Below are positions 6,257 through 11,497 of a stretch of 11,497 nt of DNA, piece after piece (within the stretch, counting starts at the first letter, position 1; each line of letters opens with the position of its first letter). A program made the position numbers and the translations under genes. The notes below the pieces were generated by a model. It was not told the DNA's origin, ran no database searches, and saw only the letters and a list, made by a program, of their open reading frames with translations. Origin of the DNA: Sulfurimonas sp. (lineage in GTDB: Bacteria > Campylobacterota > Campylobacteria > Campylobacterales > Sulfurimonadaceae); NCBI GenBank assembly GCA_021161305.1, contig JAGHAW010000106.1, positions 1 to 11,497 on the forward strand. The letters are read 5' to 3'.

Positions 6257-7288
6257 ATGGCAGTAGATATTTTTACATCAAGAGCGATGATGTCGGCATT
6301 ACGCCAAGAGAAAAAGGCTGGTCAGTTTATTCTTGACCTTTTATTTAAGCGTGTAGAGACTTCTGATACAGAGTTTGTAGATATTGATATTATTAAAGGT
6401 AAGCGTCGTATTGCTCCTTTTGTATCTCCTCGTGTTGAGGGTAAGCTTGTTGAAGACCAAGGGTTTACAACAAACACTTATAAACCAGCGTATATTAAAC
6501 CTAAGTTTGCAACTGATGCGAGTTCTTTAATTGAAAATCGTACAGCTGGAGAAGTTATCTATAACGGTAAAACTCCAGCACAGCGTGGTGCTGAAGTGTT
6601 AGCACAAGAGTTGGCAGATGCAGAAGATATGATTGCTCGTCGCGAAGAGTGGATGGCAGTTCAATCACTTGTAACTGGTACAGTTGATGTAGTTGGTGAA
6701 GGTATTAATCAAAACATTGATTTTCAAATGGATGCTAACCATATCATTACTCTTTCAGGTGGCGATTTATGGTCAGACACAACAAACAGTTCTCCATTAA
6801 CAAAAATCAAAGCATGGTCTCGTTTAATTCGTAAAGATTCTGGAATAAATCCTAATGTTCTTATTGGTGGTGCTGGTGCGATTGATTCACTACTTGCTCA
6901 TCCTGAGATTAAAGATGCTTTAGATACTCGTCGTATCGACCTTGGGATGATTGACCCACAAGCTTTACCAAATGGTGCAGTTTACTATGGAACAATTAAA
7001 ACAACTGGTACTTCTATTGAACTTTACGGTTATGATGAGTGGTATGTAGATGAAGCTGGTACAGAGCAAGTGATGATTCCAGATGATAAAGTGATTTTAA
7101 CATCAACAAATGCTGACTTTAGAAGACATTATGGTGCAATCAAAGACCTTAAAGCTCTTTATGCTGCTCCTCGTTTTGTTAAGTCTTGGGAGCAAGAAGA
7201 CCCAAGTGCAAGATTTGTACTTGTTCAATCTGCTCCATTACCAGCACCACATCAAATTGATGCTGTATTAACTGCAAAGGTTATCTAA
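6257..7288 (+). CDS. Major capsid protein, lambda gpE family (HK97 fold)
   Basis: This is the main shell protein. The 343 residues are close to lambda gpE (341, as I recall). Family landmarks are KRRIAPFVSPRVEGK (about 49-63), TYKPAYIKPK (about 74-83), the E-loop-adjacent NGKTPAQRGAEVLAQEL, the helix AEDMIARREEWMAVQSL, and the C-terminal FVKSWEQEDPSARFVLVQSAPLP. AAGGAG at 6244-6249, overlapping the previous stop, lies 7 bases before ATG 6257. Codon use differs from its neighbours: of 18 arginines I count 12 CGT, 2 CGC and 4 AGA, while the portal uses mostly AGA. That fits selection for very high expression. The stop overlaps the next ATG (TAATG). Confidence 0.97.
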   Translation: MAVDIFTSRAMMSALRQEKKAGQFILDLLFKRVETSDTEFVDIDIIKGKRRIAPFVSPRVEGKLVEDQGFTTNTYKPAYIKPKFATDASSLIENRTAGEVIYNGKTPAQRGAEVLAQELADAEDMIARREEWMAVQSLVTGTVDVVGEGINQNIDFQMDANHIITLSGGDLWSDTTNSSPLTKIKAWSRLIRKDSGINPNVLIGGAGAIDSLLAHPEIKDALDTRRIDLGMIDPQALPNGAVYYGTIKTTGTSIELYGYDEWYVDEAGTEQVMIPDDKVILTSTNADFRRHYGAIKDLKALYAAPRFVKSWEQEDPSARFVLVQSAPLPAPHQIDAVLTAKVI

Positions 7289-7569
7289 TGCTGTTTATGA
7301 AAGCAATTAATCGAATAGAGCATAATGGAGAGGTTTATTCTCCTGGTGCTGTATTTGAAATAGATGAAAAAAACGCAGAGTTTCTTAAAGATGCTGGTGC
7401 AGCAGAAACAACTGTAGAGCCAGAACCTGAAAAGAAAAAACTTGAAGATATGGGATTTGATGAACTAAAAGAAGAGGCAGTACGCCTTGGGATTGATGTT
7501 CCGTCATCTATTCGCTCAAAAACAGGTGTTATTGAGCTTATTGAAGATTTTGAGAGTGAAGAGGACTAA
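7288..7569 (+). CDS. Small head protein with C-terminal HeH/SAP-like helix pair
   Basis: This 93-residue protein follows the capsid gene, in the place of lambda FI. Residues 4-40 (MKAINRIEHNGEVYSPGAVFEID...AEFLKDAGAAE) look like the short beta domain (DUF7210-type) found in many phages, where a need-to-be-present SPG turn and a final LxxAGA helix are usual. An acidic linker, EPEPEKKK, leads to residues 51-88, whose pattern (LEDMGFDELKEEAVRLGIDVP, then RSKTGVIELIE) fits a helix-extended-helix (HeH/LEM/SAP) or Rho-N-like nucleic-acid-binding fold. AAGG at 7277-7280 supports the first ATG (7288); the ATG at 7297 would match typical starts of the family. A role in packaging or head completion is inferred from position. 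Confidence 0.7.
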   Translation: MLFMKAINRIEHNGEVYSPGAVFEIDEKNAEFLKDAGAAETTVEPEPEKKKLEDMGFDELKEEAVRLGIDVPSSIRSKTGVIELIEDFESEED

Positions 7570-7868
7570 TGTTTACTTTAGAAGAACAGATGAAAAGTGA
7601 TCTACAAGCATTTATATCTGAGAGTGAGTTTGCTATACAGACCACTTTCACTAAAGATGGTTCAGACACTTCAATTTTAGTTCTTAAAGACAACCTCGGA
7701 GAAGATTCAGGTGTGGGAGAGTATGCAAGTACAATTCTTACCTGTGTTAGTTCTGATGTTGCAGGCATTAGTAAAGAGTGTTCATTTTCTATAAACGAAA
7801 CACTTTATGAGATTGTAAACTTTACAGATGATGGTGATTTTACTGAGGTGATTGTAAATGCTAAGTAG
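7569..7868 (+). CDS. Putative head-tail joining protein, FII-like position
   Basis: This is a 99-residue protein with a helical first 20 residues followed by a beta-rich body (about 23-95) ending FSINETLYEIVNFTDDGDFTEVIV. The layout of helix, strand with inserted loop, a 'DV.GI.K...F.I...LYEI' step and a final strand pair resembles gpFII/Phage_attach-type head completion proteins (about 117 residues in lambda), which form the interface the tail binds. I see no strong sequence signature, so the assignment rests on secondary-structure pattern and gene order. The ATG overlaps the previous stop by one base (TAATG), and the gene overlaps the next by 11 bases. Confidence 0.6.
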   Translation: MFTLEEQMKSDLQAFISESEFAIQTTFTKDGSDTSILVLKDNLGEDSGVGEYASTILTCVSSDVAGISKECSFSINETLYEIVNFTDDGDFTEVIVNAK

Positions 7869-8157
7869 TGAAACAGATTTCGCAAATCAGCTAGAAGCAA
7901 TTGCAGTAAAAGAAGATAAGAGTGCAAAAGTAATAATTCTAAGCACTCAGGCAGAACGAGCACAACTTGCCTTATCTGTAACTTTTGGGATTTTAGTTGC
8001 TCCAAACAATCAGGCACTGAGAAAAGCAATAATCGACTTTTGTCTATCATTTGATGAAGATGAAGACACAGTTGCTTATCAGAGTTCCAATGTTGATGTG
8101 GTGCAAAATGTTCTTACAGATGTGATTCAAGTAAGAGCAATAATATTTTATAAATAA
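7858..8157 (+). CDS. Putative tail terminator or neck protein
   Basis: This 99-residue protein lies directly before the tail tube gene, where siphophages carry the tail terminator (gpU or gp37-like). It begins with a helix (about 5-17), then KVIILST, a helix, LSVTFGILVAP at about 38-48, a helix with an acidic break (FDEDED), and a last strand VIQVRAIIFYK. This alternation of strands and helices fits the alpha/beta fold of terminators, which cap the finished tube and bind the head connector. No motif I can name confirms it. GAGG at 7845-7848 supports ATG 7858, inside the previous gene. The following gene's AAGGAG overlaps its stop codon. Confidence 0.52.
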   Translation: MLSSETDFANQLEAIAVKEDKSAKVIILSTQAERAQLALSVTFGILVAPNNQALRKAIIDFCLSFDEDEDTVAYQSSNVDVVQNVLTDVIQVRAIIFYK

Positions 8158-8167
8158 GGAGTCCAAT

Positions 8168-8938
8168 ATGGGTTTAGATACAAAATCACTAGGTGGTGGA
8201 AAACTTTATTTCCAAGAAGAAACAAGTCCAGGTGTTTACGATGATATGAAATATTTCGGAGAGACTAAAGATTTAGTTGTTAATTTTGAAGTTGAAACAT
8301 TAGAGCATACAAATACAGAGGGCGAATCTCAAGAAATTGATATGGAAGTTGAGATTAAAAAGACTTTCGGAATGGGCTTTTTTACTGAGGATTTACCACA
8401 ATCAATGGTAGCGAGATTCTTTAGAGGTTCTTCAACATCAACTTCTCAAACAAGTGGTTCATTAAGTGCAGCAGATATTGGTCCAGTTAATGAATTTGGT
8501 GTATATGACTTAGGCTTTCAAAGCTTCTCGGCAGTTACTTTAGTTCAAGATGCAGCAGATACTATAACTTATGTTGAAGGTACTGATTATTCAATCGACT
8601 TAGGTGCTGGTAAAATTGAAATCTTAAAGGATTCTACAATTGTAGATGCTTCAACACTTCATGTAACAGGTGCTTATGATGCAGTAACATTTGATGTAGT
8701 TCAAGCTGGTACAAATGCAAACCTTAGTGGAAAATTCATGTTCTTAAGTAATCCTGCACAAGGTATTCGTAGAGAGTGGAATTTTTATAAAACAAGTTTA
8801 TTTCCATCAGGAGACTTTGCATTAAAAGGAACATCTGATTGGGCACAAGCTGGTTTCACAGTTAAAGTTTTAAAAGATGAATCAATTACTGTTAATGGTA
8901 TGAGTAAATATTTCAATGTTAAAGAGATAGGAGCTTAA
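8168..8938 (+). CDS. Major tail tube protein with an inserted beta domain
   Basis: This 256-residue protein stacks as hexameric rings to form the tail tube. The N-terminal part (about 10-85) has the tube-protein pattern: GGGKLYFQEE, then a KYFGETKDLVVNFEVETLEHTNTEG loop region ending in a charged EIDMEVEIKKTFG hairpin. The C-terminal part (about 185-235) is SGKFMFLSNPAQGIRREWNFYKTSLFPSGDFALKG, which reads like the closing strands of tube proteins. Between them, about residues 88-180, is a Ser/Thr-rich linker and a segment with YVEGTDYSIDLGAGKIEIL, a turn common in surface-displayed phage beta domains, probably exposed on the tail. No sheath gene precedes it, which points to a non-contractile tail. 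AAGGAG at 8156-8161 gives the start. Confidence 0.85.
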   Translation: MGLDTKSLGGGKLYFQEETSPGVYDDMKYFGETKDLVVNFEVETLEHTNTEGESQEIDMEVEIKKTFGMGFFTEDLPQSMVARFFRGSSTSTSQTSGSLSAADIGPVNEFGVYDLGFQSFSAVTLVQDAADTITYVEGTDYSIDLGAGKIEILKDSTIVDASTLHVTGAYDAVTFDVVQAGTNANLSGKFMFLSNPAQGIRREWNFYKTSLFPSGDFALKGTSDWAQAGFTVKVLKDESITVNGMSKYFNVKEIGA

Positions 8939-8939
8939 T

Positions 8940-9209
8940 ATGTCAGTTGGCTTATTTCGTAAATCTGTAAAACTAACTTTTGAAGAAAAAGAAATCACGA
9001 TAAAGGAGATAAGCGTTGAAGTGCTACTTAAAGTAGAGTCTGGAGAAATTACTCTTGACAACGCTTTTCTCCTTAATGAATGTGCTGGTTTAGATATAGA
9101 AAAGATAAGTCCAATTGCATATAAACCTATCATGGAGAAGATAGATTCTCTCCATAAGGATTATTTTGAAACAGAAGAATCGGAAGACGAGACTGTAAAA
9201 AAAAAATAA
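8940..9209 (+). CDS. Tail assembly chaperone, short form (lambda G analogue)
   Basis: This 89-residue protein lies between the tail tube and tape measure genes, the fixed place of tail assembly chaperones. It starts with a beta strand pair (VKLTFEEKEITIKEI, about 9-23) and then helices, ending in an acidic tail ESEDETVKKK. The lysines are encoded by a run of ten A residues (9197-9206) directly before the TAA stop, so the last codons are themselves the slippery site. The short form should be the abundant product of the pair. It coats the tape measure and recruits tube subunits. AGGAG at 8929-8933 fits ATG 8940. The gene overlaps the -1 frame open segment (9170-9466) by 40 bases. Confidence 0.8.
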   Translation: MSVGLFRKSVKLTFEEKEITIKEISVEVLLKVESGEITLDNAFLLNECAGLDIEKISPIAYKPIMEKIDSLHKDYFETEESEDETVKKK

Positions 9210-9250
9210 GTTTTTGGGTGTTTAGGCTTTATGGCTTAGGCTACCCAGAA
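9197..9250 (+). promoter_or_regulatory. Probable -1 programmed frameshift site with stem-loop
   Basis: Ten A residues at 9197-9206 are read in the chaperone frame as GTA AAA AAA AAA TAA, which contains the canonical A AAA AAA slippery heptamer in the correct phase. A stem follows: 9212-9220 pairs with 9242-9250 over 9 positions (7 Watson-Crick, 2 G-U), with a 21-base loop; the core is TGGGT/ACCCA. The spacer is 5-8 bases depending on which A codons slip, within the range known for stimulated -1 frameshifting. A shift bypasses the TAA at 9207-9209 and continues in the -1 frame. Transcriptional slippage on the A-run would give the same outcome and cannot be told apart from sequence. Confidence 0.78.
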
Positions 9251-9466
9251 TGTCACAAATATGGCATCAGTTATTTCATAGAACTTTTAGATGCTGCAAA
9301 CGAATTAGAGAATGAGAAACTTATAAATTTAGCATTTTCAATGAGAGTTTCAAATTCAGAACCAAAACATTTTGATGAATACATATCTTTACTACGACCT
9401 AAAGTAGAAGTATCAGAAGATGAAGCAAAATCAAATCAAGATGAATTTATTAAAATGTTTAACTAA
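9203..9466 (+). CDS. Frameshift extension of the tail chaperone (lambda T analogue)
   Basis: This segment lies in the -1 frame relative to the chaperone gene and is open from 9170. Read after the slip it adds about 87 residues (KISFWVFRLYGLGYPE and on), giving a fusion of about 175 residues from 8940 to 9466, as in lambda GT. The added part is mainly helical (about FIELLDAANELENEKLINLAFSMRV) with an acidic end. If translated alone, the first start would be GTG 9218, giving 82 residues, but no Shine-Dalgarno sequence lies at the right distance and the FWVFRLYGLG strand would be cut. Fusion by frameshift is therefore preferred. The fused form would link tape measure and tube subunits, present in a minor amount. 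Confidence 0.75.
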   Translation, partial: KISFWVFRLYGLGYPECHKYGISYFIELLDAANELENEKLINLAFSMRVSNSEPKHFDEYISLLRPKVEVSEDEAKSNQDEFIKMFN

Positions 9467-9471
9467 AGGAG
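9466..9471 (+). promoter_or_regulatory. Ribosome binding site choosing the tape measure start
   Basis: AAGGAG starts on the last base of the chaperone stop codon. Two GTG codons follow in frame, at 9475 and 9478. The spacing is 3 bases to the first and 6 to the second, so GTG 9478 is the better start; no ATG is available nearby in that frame. Confidence 0.7.
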
Positions 9472-9477
9472 TTAGTG

Positions 9478-11497
9478 GTGGCAACAGATAATGAACTTAT
9501 AATCAAAATAAAAGCTGATTCCAGTAGAGCGTTAAAAGAGATCAACAAACTTAACGCAGAAGTTAAAAAACTCTCAACTACATCAAGAAAATCTGCAAAA
9601 CAGATGGCTTCATTAAATAAGAGCTTCAAAAACACAGGAGTAGCTCTTTCTGGATTAGCAGCCTCTTTTATTTCATTTCAAGCAATATCAGGATTGATAA
9701 CAGATTTCGCAGAGCTTGAACAAGGTATGGTTGGTGTTGCAAAAACAACAGGACTTTCGGGAGCAGAACTAGAAAAATTAGATAAAGGATTAGAAAAACT
9801 ATCTCAAGACCTCAAGGGTGTTAGTATTCGAGAACTCATGTCTGTTGCTGAAACAGCAGGACAGCTAGGAGTAACTGGAACGAAAGATATTTTACAGTTT
9901 TCTAAGGCTATCTCAATGATTGCCGTTGCTACAGATTTGACAGCTGACCAAGCTGCTAACGATTTTGCGATTATGAAAAATATCCTGAAAGAGCCTATTA
10001 AGAATGTAGAAAAGCTCGGGTCGGTTATGAATGAGCTTACTAATACTTCCGAAGCTAATGCCAGTCAGATAGTAGAATACACAAAAAGAATTGGTGCACA
10101 AGGTAAAATCTTTGGTCTTACTTCTGCTGAGATAATGGGGCTAGGTGCTACACTTGTTGGTGTTGGTGCTACTGCTGAGGCAGGAGGCTCTGCTGTAAGT
10201 AGAGTTATGTCTAAAATGGTCTCAGATACAGAAGCTTTTGCTAAAGCCTCTAAAATGTCATTTCAAGATTTCTCAAAAATGATAGACAAAGACCCCGTTG
10301 AAGCATTAAAAAAATTCCTTACAGAAATGGGTAAATTAGATAAAAAACAACAAGAGCTAACTTTTAAAGAGCTAAAAATTAGTAGTGTTGAAATGAAAAA
10401 GGTCATTCAGCTTCTTGGTGGAGCAACGGATAAATTAGCTAAGAACTTAGAAACCGCTAATGATGAATACAGAGACGGTACATCATTAGTGGACGAATAT
10501 GCGATTGCAAGTAAGTCTCTTGAATCGGCATTTAAAGACATCAACAATGAGTTTGATATTTTAAAGAAAAGACTTGGAAAAGAGCTATCTGCAGACATTA
10601 AAAATCTTACAGACAATATGATACAGTTTATGAGAAGTATTTCTGCGAAAGATGTTAAGAAGTTTGCAGGGTCTCTTAAAGATATGTTCATTGTTGTGAA
10701 AGGTGCAGTTGAATTACTTGGTCAAGTAAACGATATAGCTATGCCAGATTGGTTAGGTGGAAAAGACTCAACTGTTCTCAGTAAATCTGCTGAGGGGTGG
10801 GGATTAATCTCTGAGGCTGTAGGAAAATTTAGTCGAGCTATGAGTGATGACTTTGAAGTAGCAGTTAAAGAGGGAAACAAAAGCTTTGATGCTATGTTGA
10901 AATCTATTGAAGAGTTTGACGGAGACACTGGAGAGTTTGAAGCTCTTGCAAACTCTATCCTTGATGCTAAGAAAGCAAATGAGGAATTTATTGCTCAGAT
11001 GAGACAAGACGACCCTAAGTATTATGCTGTTCAAATCAAAGCTTTAGAGGAAGCAAACAGTGGTCTTAACCGTATTTTTGATATTCTTATGACAAAACGA
11101 CCTTTTGAGGAAGCAAAAAAGAGTGCAGAAGAGGCAACAGTTGCAAATAAAAAACTTACTGCTTCTCTTAAGCCAATTTCAGATGAGCAAAATAAACAAT
11201 TAACAAAAACAAGAACAAACCTTAATAAAAGAGTAAAAACTAATCAATCAGGGTTAGATAAACTCTTGAAACAAGAAGTGAAGCTTACTACTGACCTAGC
11301 AAAACTTCAAGAAAAATTACATTCTATCAGAGAAGATTACGCACAAAAAAGAGCATTCCTTGATATAGAAACAAACTCAAAGATAGCAGAAGTAAATGCA
11401 AAAGGCTTAAATGCTCATCAGGCATACAAAGATGCACAGCTTAGAGCAGACAAGGCTTATCAAAATGCAAAAGATGCACTAAGCAATGGCGATTTAG
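9478..11497 (+). CDS. Tail tape measure protein, TP901 family, 3' part outside window
   Basis: This frame is open for 673 codons and runs off the window without a stop. The tape measure sets tail length and is held inside the tube until DNA ejection. It begins ATDNELIIKIKADSSRALKEI, the usual N-terminal strand and helix. A hydrophobic stretch (about 54-74, GVALSGLAASFISFQAISGLI) precedes the conserved TP901 core at about 80-330. That core holds AELEQGMVGVAKTTGLS, AETAGQLGV, TDLTADQAANDFAIMKNIL and GLTSAEIMGLGATLVGVGATAEAGGSAVSRVM. From about 350 it is helical, and about 575-645 looks like a long coiled coil (LDKLLKQEVKLTTDLAKLQEKL). The start is GTG 9478, possibly 9475, with AAGGAG at 9466-9471. 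Lysozyme or peptidase domains, common in these proteins, may lie beyond the end. Confidence 0.93.
   Translation, partial: MATDNELIIKIKADSSRALKEINKLNAEVKKLSTTSRKSAKQMASLNKSFKNTGVALSGLAASFISFQAISGLITDFAELEQGMVGVAKTTGLSGAELEKLDKGLEKLSQDLKGVSIRELMSVAETAGQLGVTGTKDILQFSKAISMIAVATDLTADQAANDFAIMKNILKEPIKNVEKLGSVMNELTNTSEANASQIVEYTKRIGAQGKIFGLTSAEIMGLGATLVGVGATAEAGGSAVSRVMSKMVSDTEAFAKASKMSFQDFSKMIDKDPVEALKKFLTEMGKLDKKQQELTFKELKISSVEMKKVIQLLGGATDKLAKNLETANDEYRDGTSLVDEYAIASKSLESAFKDINNEFDILKKRLGKELSADIKNLTDNMIQFMRSISAKDVKKFAGSLKDMFIVVKGAVELLGQVNDIAMPDWLGGKDSTVLSKSAEGWGLISEAVGKFSRAMSDDFEVAVKEGNKSFDAMLKSIEEFDGDTGEFEALANSILDAKKANEEFIAQMRQDDPKYYAVQIKALEEANSGLNRIFDILMTKRPFEEAKKSAEEATVANKKLTASLKPISDEQNKQLTKTRTNLNKRVKTNQSGLDKLLKQEVKLTTDLAKLQEKLHSIREDYAQKRAFLDIETNSKIAEVNAKGLNAHQAYKDAQLRADKAYQNAKDALSNGDL

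Noticed and set aside
9222..9242. Direct repeat TTAGGCT at 9222-9228 and 9236-9242
   Set aside because: It is only seven bases, within the coding frame and in the loop of the frameshift stem; likely chance.
10407..10691. A 94-codon minus-strand frame inside the tape measure gene
   Set aside because: The + strand frame is continuously open for 673 codons with TP901 family motifs; the antisense frame has no ribosome site or recognisable product.

Overview
The window is the head-and-tail morphogenesis module of a lambda-type tailed phage or prophage. All genes lie on the + strand and are packed tightly: most junctions overlap (ATGA, TAATG) or are under 15 bases apart. No integrase, attachment site, repressor, lysis, tRNA, rRNA, CRISPR or insertion sequence is visible, so the window cannot show whether this is an integrated prophage or a free phage genome. 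The DNA is AT-rich, AGA is the main arginine codon outside the capsid gene, and Shine-Dalgarno sequences are strong (AAGGAG type). This fits a low-GC host; I lean towards a Campylobacterota relative such as the Sulfurimonas/Arcobacter group, but that is inference from style and not proof.

Layout. (1) Bases 1-2800, DNA packaging: a short palindromic leader, a Nu1-like small terminase subunit, a GpA-family large terminase subunit, and a small protein with a second Nu1-like winged-helix domain, closed by a 31-base inverted repeat. (2) Bases 2847-7288, capsid: a gpW/DUF6148-like connector protein, a lambda-family portal, an S49 (SppA/ClpP-fold) prohead protease, a separate scaffold-like protein, a gpD-like decoration protein and a gpE-like major capsid protein. 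(3) Bases 7288-8157, three small genes at the head-tail junction, in the positions of FI, FII and the tail terminator. (4) Bases 8168-11497, tail: a tail tube protein, a tail assembly chaperone pair joined by a probable -1 frameshift, and the first 673 codons of a TP901-type tape measure protein that runs off the window. No sheath gene lies between the connector genes and the tube gene, so a long non-contractile (siphovirus) tail is likely.

How the parts work together. The terminase pair recognises and cuts concatemeric DNA and pumps it through the portal. The protease, scaffold and capsid protein build the procapsid, and the decoration protein stabilises the expanded shell. Connector proteins close the head and join the tail, whose tube polymerises around the tape measure with help from the short and frameshifted chaperones.

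The most informative non-gene signal is at 9197-9250: a run of ten A residues in frame as A AAA AAA, a short spacer, and a stem-loop. It would fuse the 89-residue chaperone to an 87-residue downstream segment that has no convincing start of its own. The least ordinary gene is 2451-2771, a second Nu1-like DNA-binding protein directly after the large terminase. I see no clearly new biological system here; most of the window is a well-known module in a divergent form.
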